A stretch of 64,000 nt of DNA from Sclerurus mexicanus (Eukaryota; Chordata; Aves; Passeriformes; Furnariidae). This document shows positions 38,401 through 53,334 of this stretch, piece after piece; the stretch's first letter is position 1; each line of letters begins with the position of its first letter. The stretch lies in the NCBI GenBank assembly GCA_013396755.1, contig VWZF01001678.1:124001-188000 (forward strand), read 5' to 3'. The notes beneath the pieces are model-generated. The model saw only the letters and a list, made by a program, of their open reading frames with translations, was not told the origin of the DNA and made no database searches. The translations under genes were made by a program, and so were the position numbers.

Positions 38401-41400
38401 TACTCTCAAGGAATGACTTTATTCTTCAGAACTCACCTCCTATCCAAGCTGATATTAGTTTTCAGTATTACTATGTCTGCCAAATAATTTTTTTATATTC
38501 TATATATTCAACATATCTTATGATGCTATTCATCATGACTTTTTGCTGTGGCTTGAATCCAGCAGGAAAAGGAGTGTTTCAATATCTTTAATCATGTAAT
38601 ACTATTACACGGTTGTTCAGTACCACATGGACAAAATAAAACTGTTGTGCTCTCTTTGGGAATGCAGTAAAGCTGACTTGATATGTAATATTTTACATAT
38701 CATTTTATTTCTCAAACTTTAGGACTATTAGTTCAGAACATTTTGATCTTTAAGTGGTTTTAAATCTTAAAATTAATAGAGTGACTCGACAAGAGCCAAT
38801 TCAGTGATCAAAACTACTTCAAGTTAGTATAGTAGCAGTTAAAATGCTTATCATCCCAATTAATTTGTATTATAGCCACACTGCTGGATATCACTAATTG
38901 ATTTATATACCCTTCTTTCTATACCCATTTACAAGGGCAATTATGAACTCCATCACACATGTTTAAAAGGGTTACATTAGAATAGTATCTAGAAACTAGA
39001 CTGCTGAGCTTAAAATCTTTAAGAACAGGTAAATTCTTCATTAATGGGTATGCTATCAATCCACTACAAATGGCCTATAACCTTTTAAGGCAGCACACGG
39101 TGCTAATATATTACTTTTCATGGGCAGTTTGAAGTTGACTCCAATGATGAGCTCCACCGCTATCTTTAATTATTTTTAAAATTGCATATTGTAGGCAGCA
39201 ATAAACACAAATTAGTTTTATACCATCCACAGCTTTCTGCAAGGCACGGTTTCTATAAAGAGGTTAAAACACATACATCTGTAAATAATAAGTATGCTGA
39301 ATTTAATGAATAAGGGCACTAAAAGAAATTGAACAGTAGGGGTTCAGCAATTAGAGTAACTGCCCATTTTATTAAAAATGTATTGTTTCCAGCTTTTGCT
39401 TTAGAAGGCTTTTATTGCTCTGCTAATTCTAAGTTTTGATTTCCTTAGAAAAGGAGGTCTAACTCCTTATTTTAATTTGACAGCCCCCCGTCACACAGCC
39501 ACTCCTTTTTTACAAGGCAGTGGACAACTGGGAAGCTTTGTATCTCACTGCTCCGGATCTCACTTTTGGGCGTCTCACTGCAGACCTTTTTTTGGCTTTA
39601 TGCCACCCAGAGGTACGATTCTTTATTGAGTGAGGTTTCATTCCACAGCGAAGCTGGGCCGAAACCTGCTGAACCAGCAAACCCCAGGCAGCCACCCTCC
39701 GGCGCCATTCCAGAGGTTACCAACACTGGGGCAGAGCGGGAAGAGCACATGTCCAGCTTCCCAGCCATGCTGCTGCAAAACAGGGCCATTTGCTGAAGCT
39801 GGCAGGGCTCGGGGCCGTGAAATGGAGCCATGAGTTTCCTCCTGCTGTTCAGCAGCAGCCTCCTGCAAGAGGACAGGGCAGTGTGTAGATTGGGAGAAGC
39901 AAAGGTAGCTTCTCAAACCAGGCCAGATACGCCCGTTCACGTCTCCCATGCCCCAGTGTTATTGCAGTGAGCCCCAGGCTACCTTTGCTTAAATATAGAT
40001 GTTTTACACCCATGTATCTTTTCGAGTAAGTGTTATGATTATTCCTTACATGAGCCTAATTGCACCCATGTTGCTGCTCTGCTGCAACTGTGGGGGTATA
40101 ATTAAAACAATACATTATTTCCATTTAGACATGACACAATAACAGGAAAAAGTGGCTTTCATCACTTGAGCTTATCTGCAACTAGAAGGGCAGTCAGTCC
40201 AAAACTTAACCATGCTGACATCCTCTAGCACACATACATTTGCAATATCTGAAGACCAAAACAGGGACACAGCATGCCAGACCAGAACAGTGCAGTACTA
40301 AGAGCAGCTCACCCCAACACTTCTGATGCTAATGTAATACGAGTTTATGGAATATTTAAGAACTGGACATTGCCACTATCTTTTGAGGGGGCAAATGAAA
40401 CATAAAGTTCACCAAGCTGTAATGCTCACCTGATCAGAATTTCAATATTTCTGAATTGAATACCTGCCAGACAAAAAATGGTAACACAGGTAGGTAACCA
40501 TGCAAATTAAACCATGCAACATGAAAACTAAAACACTACCAGATTTCCTTTCCATGTAATTCACAGTATCTTGATATTGAGTTTATAGAACATTTTGGTT
40601 CTGGTTTGTTTTTTCCTTTAACTTTTCACCAGCATGGTTAACCCAGCCAATATCCCTCTGCCCCTCTCACAGTAGGTGCAGCAGAAGCTGAAAGCTGGGA
40701 AGGGGTGTGGTGTCCTAGAACCAAGTGGTAGCAGTGCTCTGACTGTGGCTCAGGACACACCTCCACAGTCTGCCTAGAAGAGCAATGATCAATAAAATAA
40801 GGCATTTACAAGAGCCTGGAGACAAGATGAGTGCCATGGCTGGAGAGCACATTTTCCAATATTCTGTTTTTCTATTCTCTACCTGCAGTGAATTTTCCTA
40901 TTAAACCCTTGGAGTGAGGAATGCTCATAATTTTACCAGTATGTTGTCTGTCATTACCATTCTAACTTGGAAGAGAAGAAAACATGCACACACTGTACTG
41001 CAGGCAAACACCTATGTGCTAACAGTATTTCCTAGTGACCTAGTCTTTCTTATTCAATACCTACCTTCAACAGTGACTTGGGTTTTTTCCCCCTACATAA
41101 GATGCTCACAGTTGACTGCGATATCCCAGCCTTGTAAACAGAAAAATTGTCAACTGCATTTTATATAGAATAGGGCAAAAAGATAGTACTTTATTACCAA
41201 AGAACTGGAAAACCAATATTCACTCCTGATGCCTGATGTCCCAAGAAACTTAAGGTGAACCTTATGCTCTGAAAAGGGGAAGTAACTGTTTTTCAAAGAG
41301 ATTCAAATCCAGAAAATCTCTGGCTAACCTGATCTAATAATTTTAAAATGTCTATATTATGAATATCTAATATTTCATATATGCATATAAAAATGTTTCA

Positions 41401-44400
41401 CAAAGCATATTTTTATCTAGAGGGGAAAAAAAGCTTTTCCTGCCATGTTAGAGATATGGGAGTCATCATTTTCTGTAGAAATCAAGCTCTCTTTAAAAAT
41501 GCTTTTCCAGTTGTTGCAGTCAGAAAGATATGTTAATAAATGAAAATTCATTCAGTGCCATCTTCCCAAATTTTCTGAAGGACTTCTTTAGTGCCTCTGC
41601 TGATACTGAAAGGATTCTGAAGCTGCAGCAAAGTATTACTGACAACACACCAAGGCCATTAAAAAAAAATGTAGATAGCAGTGAAACTGTCTTAAGGTCC
41701 AGCAAACCTCCAACCTGTGGCACTAGTTGAGTCACCGTGACAAGGCAGAACAGCCATTTTAAGGAATTAGCAAACTACAGTGGCAGAGAGTTGTTAGTTA
41801 GAAATCATTGCTTTTAATTTCTTAGTATTTGTCTGACAGCTGCACAGCAGCATTTAATTGCCCCAAACTACAATATACCTAGGTAAACTTTCCTAGAGTA
41901 AGTTTAGCATGCTTTCCTTTACTTTCCTTTCTAAGATCTGATCCTGTCTTGTGTCCTTTTATGTGGAGCTGTTGGAAATTTTGGGGAATCCTCTTAGCTC
42001 TTTTCCCACACTTTATCCACCAGATAAAAGTTTGTCATCCAAAGATGACAATATGTAAAAACAGTAATTAAAAAAAAGCATAACCTGTGAACTCACAGGA
42101 AGCTCTCTGAGAACACTCAGCTCTGACCACCTTACCCTGGTACCAGGCAATCCCAGCGGGTCATGGGCACATTTTGGAAAGCTGTTGCACCATCCAGGCA
42201 CAGGGAAGACCCTGCTGTTTCACAGCACCCCCGGCATTTGCAAACCAGTTTGCCTGATCACTGCCTTCTATTGTTTCCTGAGATAAGCAGGGCCCCAGTG
42301 AACAATTAAAGCTTTCAATAAATAATCTGTAAGCACATTCATTTGATTTACTGTTATTTGATACAGCAGTTAGTTTCAATGGGGCAGTTACTATTGATCA
42401 CGTAAAGTACTACAGACAAACATGAAACACTTCCAGAACTCCATGGATTATTACTCTTTATCTGCCAGTCATCTGGGTTACTTGTAATGGTTGTGAAATT
42501 TAAAATCAATAACAACAATTAGCGACCGGTATACTCTGAGGAATGAATCATGTGAAATATGTTTTGTTACAAAAATGAAAGGCTGGGGAGCTTGCAAATG
42601 TGAAAGACTCTTGCAAACAGCCAAAGTCTTAAATAATTTTTCCTGGTACGACAAAGTGTCCAATCAAGGGGTAAAGAAAAGAAAAAAACAGATATTTTAA
42701 ATGCACACACAAGCTTACACACAATTATAAAAAGACATTGGTAGAGTTTTTAAAGGAATAAAACTTCCAGCTAAGCTGATGAGAAAGGCACAGCCAAATC
42801 TTCCTCAGAAAATTCCACCACAAGTCCTAGAATGTTATACTCGTTCCTTAACCTTTACAGGAGTTTTGGGTTGTTAACCATGACAGGACTTGCTCCTATG
42901 CAGCAAATTGAAGACATAGGAATAGGTCTTACTCCTCCTCCTACTAGCTTTTACTGAAGTTTATCACCAAAAAAAAAAAAAGGTATAGAAATTTAAGAAA
43001 AGAATGCAAAATGAAATTAATAAAGCTGCAAACTGATTTTAAGGTATATATGTTTTCATCTTCAGATTAATATAAATTAGTTGTGAATCTAATGAAATGG
43101 ATAGAAATAACAGTATTTTGAGATCTCTGCTAGAGTAATAATTCTAGATAATTAAAATGCAAAGCAATAAGAGAAATGTTTTATCATTAAACTGTAACCA
43201 GAGCTCTGTGTGAAATCATCCATTCAGAAGACTTGTTTTTCATCAATTATTTGTTATTTATCTGATGTAAATATACGAAGGTCTAATTAAAATGTATGAC
43301 TCCTTATGTAGCTTCTTGTCATTAAGACCAATGAAAGCATTCTGAAGACCATAATGAAATAATTATGTTTGCCTTTAAGAATCCTCTTCAACAACACATG
43401 GCAGTACCACACTAAATTAAAACATCAGGAACTAAATTTCTCTTGCATCTATTTCCATTTTCACTAATTATACCCCCAAGCTTTCCAATAGACCAGGCCC
43501 TAAAATTCTTTTGAAGCTGAAACAGCCTAAGGAACAGCAGCCTTTTCATAGTAATGGACTTTGATGAAGAAACAAAGGTAATGCAGCCCTGGCAGCATTA
43601 ATATTTCAAATAGAGTTATCATGTGAAAATACGTGTTTATTTGAAAAATGGAGAAAAGATTGTTGATAAAAAGCCAAATATGTGTTCCAAGGAAACCAAT
43701 ACTCTGATTTAATCTCATTTAATCACGTCATTCCTTCCTCACCTCTTTTTGTCAGAGTATTTTCTTGTTCTGCACAGACTTCAAGTTAGCAAAAGCATTA
43801 CAAACATGGTATTACTGGGCAGTGCCAACGTACCATTCTGTAACGGAGCTCTGCTTTCACATTTTGGTAAAGGTGAAAACAGCCCCTGTGAACAACTGCA
43901 GTGTTCATAATGGACTCCATTTCAGGGAGAAGAGAACAGCTATTTCCCAAACTGCCTCCAGACATACAGTGCTTCCTAACACACAGTTCCTGCTTTAACC
44001 ATGTAGTCTTGCAGGACCTCTCTAAAACAGAGAGAAAGGAAAGGATTTGGATAAGGGAAAAAAAAAAACCAACCAAAAACAAAAACACAGAAGGATGTGA
44101 GTCAGCTTTGACTTCTTGCTGGCAGCCAAAGGCTTCTTTTCAAAGCTTCAGGAAGATAATAGATCCTTCTTGGTGTGGTCTCAGAGAAGTGAATGTTGCA
44201 ATATGTGCAAAGATGAGCAGTTCACATAACCTGCCTAGCACGTGACTATACGTGCAATTAGAAAAACACAGCTGGAATGTGCTCTCCAAATGGAAAGATG
44301 AAGGCAGAAGTTCACTGTGGGATGAAGACTTGGGAAAGGTACCTTCCACTGTTAACCCCCTCCCTAATCAAAAACACAGGTGATTTGCCATTTGTTCTGC

Positions 44401-45605
44401 ACTTTACACCTTGGTTAAAAGTGTGGGTTGAAATAAGAAGGATCTTTAGAAAGACAAGTCTCCAAGACCTTCCAGCTAGCCACTAAGGAGGATCTGACAC
44501 ATACCCTGATCCAGTAACTAACAACATTTCTTCCTCGAGTGAATGAAAAGAGGAAACTCAAAGAACAAAGCAACACAAAAGAATACTCTGCATGATTAGG
44601 GGAAAAGAGAAGACCCTCCTCAGACCAAAAGTTGGGAGGTAGAAGAATGAACAATGGCTTAAAACCAAACAAAGAACTCCCCAACCTCAGGATCTCATCT
44701 CAACAATAAAAAAGCTCACCCATGCATGACATTTTAGCTAGCCCTTTGTCTTGTGTCCTAAGCCAAAAACTGCAGACTGGTGGATCAGTGAGGGCAAGTC
44801 TCTGTGAAGGAGGGAAGGTTTGTAGAGAAATTACGATCTTTGATTACAGCAACCAAGAGAGTCGTGAAAAACCCCCATAGGGAGTTGAGCTTTGGGGGGC
44901 ACAGACATTTCCCTGCGCCTTAACCTGGGTCCTGGGGGAAGCATCTGCACACGGATCCACAGCCCTTGCCCAGGGGAAGATCTGGGTATCAGGTATCGCC
45001 AGATGGCACTGTGACACAGTTTTCCAACTCCTTTTTCTTCTGTGCGAGTGAATGTTCAGTCTTGGAAAGACAGGCAACACTGGTCTTCCTTGTGAGTTTT
45101 TGGGTAGAAGATGAGGAATTAAAACAGCAGAGGAGCTTGCTCCCTGCCTCAAGCTCTGGACAGTCCCTGAGCAACTGTGCGGGAGGCTCCGAGACCCCTG
45201 AAAGCCAGGGTACAGTTGTGCCACACCTGAACACCTCTGCCCCAGATGGGTGCTTGTGAACAAGTGAAATATTTAAATCAACTCAGAAGCTGTTACACTC
45301 ACTTATCATGCAGGAACTTAAGAATCCTCTTGGTGTCAGTCACTGGCTGGCAGAAGAAGTGATTCTGGGACAAGACTGGAAGATGACATGGAAGTCTCAT
45401 AAGAAATAAGATACACACCTATATATGATGTGCTGCTGGCACATCGTATATACAGTCAGCTTGGCAGAGAAAACCGCCAGAGTGGTTACAATGGTCATTT
45501 CAGAAACACCTCAAGCTGCGTTCAGATTAAGGAAAAAAAAAAAAATCGCAGGATTCAAGGGACCTTTTGTGTTCTTTAGCTAGTATGGTGGGGTGGTTCC
45601 TTTGA

Positions 45606-45693
45606 ATTTTTTTTTAGTTTTCTTTTGGATTTTTTTGTGGGGTTTTTTTGTTTGCTTGTTGTTTTGTTTTTTTTTTTCTGGGGGGAGCAGGGG
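45606..45693 (+). repeat. T/G-rich low-complexity tract
   Basis: T runs interrupted by single G, GGG and GGGGGG blocks, ending TTTTTCTGGGGGGAGCAGGGGG. Similar in character to the tract near 31.7 kb. Confidence 0.75.
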
Positions 45694-48479
45694 GAATTGA
45701 ACCATTCCTTCTACTGTATCCTACAGGCACAAATGGCTTTCTAGAAACAAAGCACCCACTGAAAGAAATTTGTGTTAAATCAAACTGTGGCTGTTGTCTC
45801 TGGTTGGTAACCACCAGTCAACCTGTTTAATCGCTTCACACCTCTGCTATACACCTTTAAAAGAAAAATGAACCTTTTTTCTTTTTAAGAAGAAATGTTA
45901 GATGTTGATTGTGCTGAACATGCAGCTGCAGTGGCAGGCACTTTTACTGGTATTTCATAAAAGTACTGGTACATAAATACACTAAAGGCTCACTCATAGA
46001 ACCACTCTGTCTGAAACTCGTATTAAAATGAAGGGTGGAGGGCTGAGTGCATTTAAGTGCTTCACTAGATAAGGCTGTAAAAGACAAATATATACTTAAT
46101 TTGTCATTTTATTGTTCAAAAATCTTTGCTAAAAATACAATGTGAGCCTAGAGAAAAATATTATGGTTCAATGGAAAGAGATTCTCCAAACCATTAAAAG
46201 AAACTAAGCGGTGCTAAAAACCCTCTTTGTTGTGAGACATTTCTCTGCTCTCTTTCTTTGGGGATGCACTTAGAGAGTAAAATGTAAGTCACTGAAAGTG
46301 CATAAAACGGAAATCCCTCCAAACTATGGATGGACTTTAACATCGTGTCCTTAGCAGTGAAGATCCAGAGTACTCTGAGAATTTATAAATACTCATATAT
46401 AAATTATAAATTTATAAATACTTTAACCTATTAAACCTATACAAGTGTCACTTGCATGTGTATATTTAACTTACATAGTTTTATAATATTCAGTTTATAT
46501 ATGGTATAAGCAGGGAAAAGAAAAATCACCTTGTCCAAGGGGAACAGAAGGTATATTATATACTCTGTGTCTTGGATTCTTTAACATAGACATGTTGGAT
46601 TGTATTTCCATCTCTCTTAACAAAAGTATTGGAAGAAGCTGCAAGGCTCAAACAGCACACTAAAAGAAAGTGGGGTCAGTTCTATAAAGGCTAGCATTAG
46701 TCTGTTAAAAGTTCTTTTCCTACCCACTCCCAAATAAAGGGACAAAGAAGTGAACATTGTGGGAATGTGTTTCTAAACCACATGATATCCTTATCAGATT
46801 GTCATGTACAAGGGAGGTTCTCACACAGGGACCCCATGCTGGTGAGCTGCCCTGTCACATGATGCAAGTTCTATGCTCCTATTCAGATTACTAAAATGAG
46901 CTGAAGAAAGCTAGATTTCCCCCTCCTCCCTCTCCACCAAAATAAGCAAAATGCACAGTGACCAAAGTCATATTAATTCACTGCCACTGGGAAAACAATT
47001 CTGAGCAGCTGCTAATGATAAGTGAGTATATGAAGGAGATAATCTAGCTATTAAAATCTGTACCACAATTAATATCTGAGTGGACTTCAGTGCAAGGAAG
47101 CAAACAGAGAATCAGAGAAACCTCTGAATCAGATAAAATACAGGGGGAAAAACCCCTTGGCTGACGAGTAAATTTATACAAAGAGAATAAAATGTTTTTA
47201 TAAGCAAGTCCTACTTTTTCCTGTGTCTCTATTTTCACTGTCAATGTTGTGAATTCTGTCATTGAATTACTTTTTCATATAGTCTGGGGGAAGTGGAACA
47301 GTCCTGTAAACATTTTTAATATTAAACGAAGGTTCTAAATAGTATTTGGTCAAGTGGCCTGTTTTAAAAAGTGCTGAGGGAGCTCCTAGATGCTCAGCAT
47401 ATTTGGAACTGAAGCCATGAAATGTGGATTTAGGATGCTAACTTTAGGCTACTGTTTCTGACATTAACTTTTGAAACACATTTGCTCATGCAACAACGAA
47501 TTAATAAAATCCCAGACCTTATATTATTTTATAAAAGACAGTTTAAAATCCACATTTTTGGATGCAAGTTGTTTACAGGTTACAATTAGGAGGAACAGCT
47601 AGGATTACTGTGACTGAAAAACTGAACAGAATTATTTCCACATGATATCAGTTTGTTTATTTTATACCTAGAATATGGTTCTCATAAAAAGGCAGCAGCA
47701 GTAGACGAAAGACATTACTCTTGGTTTGCCTGCTAGAAAATCCAGCTTTGTTACCCTCCTGCCTATATTTTTTCCCGCAGGACCGACAAAATTATTATTC
47801 TCTTACTTTAAAACAGTTTTGAGCGTTTTTTTGCTTGTATTTTCGTGGTTCCATTTGGTCTGAAAGGGCTTGGATTTCAGCAAGAAGCGGCATGGGTCAC
47901 AGTGCATGGGGACAGACTTCATGCACGTGAGCAAAGGTCAAAATCAATCATAGGTTTGTATTTCCAGGCCTATTACTTTTGGCAGTTTACCCTGCCAGAA
48001 GGGGCTAAAATATTTGCCTCCCAAAAGGAATAAACATCAATAGGGGGCAGGAATATAATCAGCCCCTCAACCACTCAGCAGTGAGAAACGAGAGAAAAGG
48101 ATCCCCTCCTTGCCATAGCCACTAAGCCACTTCAACCTTGGATGCAATATTTTCAGCAAAAAGTTGAAAGATTTCACAGCGCAGTGCCTTGAAAAGGACA
48201 ATAGGCCTATTTAGGCAATTATATTACGCAGGCTTTGTTATTAGGCAGCCCTGCTCAGTCCCAGAAAGTCTGGATAATCAAAAGTGTCCAAGTACAGGAA
48301 GGGGAAAAGTACAACCCCACCCTCCCGTACAGCCTCTGCCAGGACCTCTGGATTTGAAGGGTAAAGTCTATTTACCGAAGTTCCTTGGCCATTTTATACA
48401 TCAACTGATATCCTTCCTCACGGGGCTGCGTGCTACAGCATAGCAAAGCTCTGGAAAGCCCTCTGAAACCACAACTAAT

Positions 48480-48930
48480 TTGGCCCCAGCCGCCCGCCCC
48501 TGCACATTCACTGCTCGGAGGCTGCTGCCAGCCCCCCGGGCAGAAACTGCGCGGGGAGAGGGAAGCTCCCCCCGGCTCGCACGCATACCAGCGCCGGTCC
48601 CCACGGCCAAACAGAGCTGGAAACTCATCGCAGCTGTGCTCTGCCTTTGAGGTCTCAATAGGACGGGGCACAGCGCGGCCGGACCGCGGCAGACAGCAGT
48701 CCTCCTGAGCACAATGTCCCTTTCACAACCCCACTCCCAAATCTAAATGCTGCCTGTGTAACACAGCCGCGCTTCATCGGCTGCGTAAAGGGCGGTATAT
48801 AAATTAGACCTGAGCAAAACCAGTCACTTGGCGCGTTTCGGGGAGGTGGAACCAGACCCCGCCGTGCGCCCCCGAGCCGCCCCTCGGCTGCGCTGGGATG
48901 CGGCGCTGGCGGGACGCACGCATGGCTAAC
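48480..48930. promoter_or_regulatory. Intronic CpG-rich islet with TATA-like sequence
   Basis: This block is clearly richer in GC and CpG than the surrounding intron (CCGCCCGCCCC, GCGCGGCCGGACCGCGG, GCGCCCCCGAGCCGCCCC). Within it the plus strand has GGCGGTATATAAATTAG, with TATATAAAT at 48796-48804. That is a good TATA match which would place a start near 48825 on the plus strand, antisense to RARB. The minus strand also has TGTATAAAATGGCC near 48390-48403. No coding exon is recognised. It could be an alternative or antisense promoter, an enhancer, or only a GC-rich remnant. Confidence 0.4.
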
Positions 48931-51900
48931 AAACACGGCCCAGCAGTAAGCGGGGATTTAACTGGATGTGAGGATGACTAACTTCGCTGCCTGAAACACT
49001 ATCTCTCTCTCAACTCCTTCACTTCACCTTAACCCTCTTCAAGGCATCGCCTCACCGGCCTGGCTTTGTTCTGACAAGTTGCACCTTTGCTGCACAGACT
49101 CATTAGGCAAGCAGGGAGTCACCCAAAGATACATTGCTTTTTCCTCCAAGCTTATCCCATCCTGACTTCACCAGCGAACGCCTCTCATAATTTTTGTCTG
49201 CAGGAGTTTTTGACAGTGGTGCGTGTCCATTTGTTTTCCCGTGCCAGCAGCAGAAGCAGGCTAACAGCGTTAGAGTCTACGCAGAGAGCAGTTCTCTCCT
49301 TTCAATTAATTTGGAAGAAGAATACCCCCATGCAATTTTTTTTTAATGCAGTGGATCAGGAATAAACATTTTTTCATAACGTACTTCAGGGCACTAAGCT
49401 AGAAGTATAAAAATTTGAACAAAGACTGTATCCCTAAGCAACTCAGTCCTAGCGATTTAGCTGTAAAGTTTATAGATAAACTTTAAAGAAAATAACCTGG
49501 TTCAAACAGATCTTGCCTTCTGGGTGCTAGCAAACACACCTGCAGCAATTTGATACTTGGGAATGCAGATTACAAGTCCTTCACTTCAAAATGTTTGTTT
49601 TTAAATTCAGAAAGATGAAAGAAAATAAAGTAGTGAGCTTTTATTTTTTTCTTCTGTTGAGCACAGATGTTTCCAGTGCTTGCAGGGAATGAGAACCTGA
49701 CCCAAACATTGCAATAATCCAGAATTCTGAAGGAAAACATGCACCTTCTGTAGTCCCATCTTCATGAACTTTTTGAAAGTTAATAGCCGCTAGCTCCAAT
49801 CTAGGCAAACACTTCCTACCAAACTGAAATAAGAACTGTACACTACACGAGCCTCAACATTCCAGTACGTTCTACTGCCATATCCATAACTTTTGCCTTC
49901 ATCAAATTTTTTATGCTTCTAACCCTAAGGAAATGCAGTAGGCAGTAGTCTTCTTCTTGATATAATTAGCTGAAACACTACATAATGCCAAAGAAACTTA
50001 CTCTTGTTTTGGGCCTGTTTAATTAATGAAGACTAATGAAGACTTTTTTTAATAGGTTTCTCCAATGTCAAATCGCCATTCTTTGTAGCTCCTTTCAGGA
50101 ACTGTCTTGTTCCCACTTCTGCAGTATTTAGTTAGCTCATGTTTCACCAAAAGTTACTGGTTTTCTCTCAGTTTGTTGCCGCTGCCCTACAAGGGAGCAG
50201 AAAATTCTACCTTCCTTAAGAAAGAAACTATAGATTACTCAATCTTGCAATCTTAACTCTTTTGTCCTCTTAAGAACTACCCTTGTCTAATTTGATTATA
50301 CTGGCCTTATTTTTATCTTATGACAAAAGGAGAATTAATCACTATTAAAAGTGCAGTTGGTTCTGCTCTCATTTCTGAGTCCATAATTTTCTATGCAAAC
50401 AATTTCATTTTAAATCTACAGCAATACAACTAAGATCACAAAAAACATAAGCACATATGAATGCAAAATTAGGGGGTTTTTTTGCGTGCTTATAAAGCCT
50501 CACAGAATACACAGTGACTAACAGTTGCATTGCAAACTCATGGCAAGTTTTTTCTCCCACAAGGGAGAGGAATAATTACCACACAAGTTAGGGTCATGTT
50601 TGGGTTGCGCCTTATCCTCTATTTTTACTTTGCAGACCCTCGTGGACTAGAAAATTCATGATGCTGCAGGAGTGCGCTAGTGAATCGTAACAGGATTAAC
50701 GCCCTGAAGATGTGCTGAAGTTGGAGACCTACAGCATTCTGCCCTAAACCCTGCAATGGCCCATTCTGCCAGCATTTCAGCTGAAACCCTCATGCTGCCT
50801 GAGATGGTTACCGGCCTGCTCTGAGTCTGCACTATCCACGTACTATTCCCTCAACAACCATTTACGTTTTACTCTACAGTCACATCTCTATAAAAGCAGT
50901 ATTTCTAAGGCCTAAAGCAAAGGCTGCAGGTGTACTGCCTTTTTTTTTCCGGCAGAGCCAAAAATAAAACAACAACGTAGACAAAAAAAACCTGTCACAC
51001 ATCTAACAATTACAAAATTTGGTTATTATTACATTCCACTAAATTATAGAGGTCTTCTTAAAAATGAAGAATCAGGAAATGCTTGAGTTAGAATTAAACA
51101 TTGCTATCTTTGTATTTATAAGCACTGGAATAACTTTTAAACTATTAAAAGCTTTCTGGACCACAAAAATTCTGGTTTTGTCATTTTCATGAGATGCCAG
51201 ATAAAAATCTTACACTTTGAGAGAATGTTAGTATTTTATAATCCGTTTTTATATTTACTCAAATGCATAAACTGCTTACACTTTCTTCAAAATTGAAAGT
51301 AAAATTTGCTTTAATAATCAAACAGAAATCTTAATTTGGACCCTAACTAAATTGTTTTTCTATATTTCTATCCATTAACTTTCACAGTTCAAATTACAGC
51401 CACCATATTATGATTCAGTTTTCGGCCCAATTTTAAATTCCCATGCAGAGAAGATTAATCCTATTGCTTACAAAGTTAGGAGACTGAATTCCTGAATGCA
51501 TTTTCCTGTATTTTTATTTACTCTTGTTAATATAAGTTTCTTTGATTAGCTAAACTTTGCTGTTATCAACACTTGTCTCTTATCACAGGCCCTAGGCAAA
51601 TGACATATTTACCACTCATTCCATTCTGATAAGGGTAAGCCTGTGTTTAACTTGCCCAAGAACAAACATCATATATTTTGTTTTTAAGAATCCTGCTTCT
51701 AGGTATTAACAACATAGAAGAGAATGAGCAGGACATTTTAAAACCATAAGTTATTTAAAGAATATTTTGCGAGTGTAAGCTTTTAACGACAGTACGTGCC
51801 TCCTACTCCATGAAAGTTTATTTAATTCCAAGTTTCCGCAATATCACCACTGAAGTTATACTAAAGTTTAAACCATGAAAGAAGGAAAACACATTTTTAG

Positions 51901-53247
51901 TAAAACATCTGGTTTGGATTTTTGTTTTTGCTAACTGAAGCTCTCCCATAGCCAGTATCATTATCTTGAAATAAAAGCTTTGTTTCATAATTTATTTGAA
52001 GCATTTTGAAAACAGCACGAAGAAAATAAATACCCTATGCTGAACTTCACAGTCTCCTTTTAATTGTAAAGATATCAAAACATTTGCAGTGTTGTAGGCT
52101 GGTAGTCACTGATTTTTACAATTCTGTTTTCATTACTCAACCCACACAAACATCATATGGTGACTGAAAACTTTTGAGCAGAGCGAAACACGCTATTTCA
52201 CCAAACATTTTAAAATTTATTTTTCAATTCCCTCCTCCACCCCTTTGAGAATGTGAAGGAAGAACTCTTCTAATTCCTGATTAACTTTTTAACATACCGC
52301 AAAACAAAAATTTCAAACAGACTTACACAGTCAATGTTGTACTGAAGTGCCCAAGAGCGTGCTAAAAACATTTTGATAGATAGCCAAGTCATTTATCTAA
52401 ATCACCTTCAGAGCAGTGAAGCATCCTGCAAGTTTTTGTGCAGACTATAAGCTCATGTTTTCTGCACTTTTTCTTATTTCTCAAGCTTGAAACTGTGGTG
52501 TTAGAGCACTGCTATTGTTTACAATCTTTATATTTCAGCAACAAATCAAGGCCCTGTAATATAACCGTACATTTTCAGGAGTGTCCTACCACTAACTCTC
52601 ACTCCTCTGTTACCAGCGCAACGCTGCCTGCATTTCAAGGTATAGAAATAATTGATGGTTAAACTCAAAGGGTGTTCACAGTAAGTAGTTTTCTAGCAAA
52701 ACAACAACTTCTTAGAGCAACAAAGTGAAGAAGAAAGGTGGCAGCAAGGTCAGTACAAAGAAATATTGCCTTTTCTTCAGAAACTTAAAACTACTGTCTG
52801 ATTTTTCGGAATGGCACTTCCCCACTGCAATTCCGCATCTTTGCAAGAACTGTAGAGAGCAGCATTTTAATTGCTTGGCTGCTCTGCTAAAATGCACTTC
52901 AAGACAACATGCATCCTGATTATCAAATGTGCTATAAAATTAGATTAAGGAGGAAAAAAAAAAAAGCTACCGCAGAGATGTTATGTAAATTCGTCCTTCA
53001 GTAGTTGGAGTTTTGCAAGTATTTGTTGTATTACATTACAATTTTACGTGTTTGGCTCCACAACTGTTGTTAGGATCAATATGCCACATGAGAAGGGATA
53101 AACAGAAAGAAGTCCGGTGCTTCTTTCCTTTTTCCTTTCTTGCCAAATGGAGAAAAAAAAGCTTGCAAACCACATTTTGCACAAAAACTCACCCCACCCC
53201 TCATTACCTTTGTGCTTAATCACGAGTCTTTCTCTTTTAAATACATG

Positions 53248-53290
53248 CAAATAAATAAATAAATGAAATAATAACAACAACAGTAATAAT
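53248..53290 (+). repeat. AAAT / AAC simple repeat next to the beta2 exon
   Basis: Four AAAT-type units followed by AATAATAACAACAACAGTAATAAT. It lies about 45 bases inside the intron from the beta2 donor site. Confidence 0.75.
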
Positions 53291-53334
53291 TATAGTAATT
53301 GCTTTAAAGTGGAAAAAGAACAGTTGGGACCTAC

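Larger units (their letters stand above)
29377..53334 (-). other. RARB: RARB intron between beta2 exon 1 and first-zinc-finger exon
   Basis: About 24.0 kb, with donor GTAGGT at its 5' end and acceptor TTTTGTAG at its 3' end on the minus strand. It is mostly AT-rich unique sequence. It holds a CpG-rich islet (48480-48930), a GA microsatellite with an assembly gap (32175-32515), two GT-rich tracts (31693-31787 and 45606-45693), a T run (29907-29923) and an AAAT/AAC repeat (53248-53290). No further exon is supported. Confidence 0.9.
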
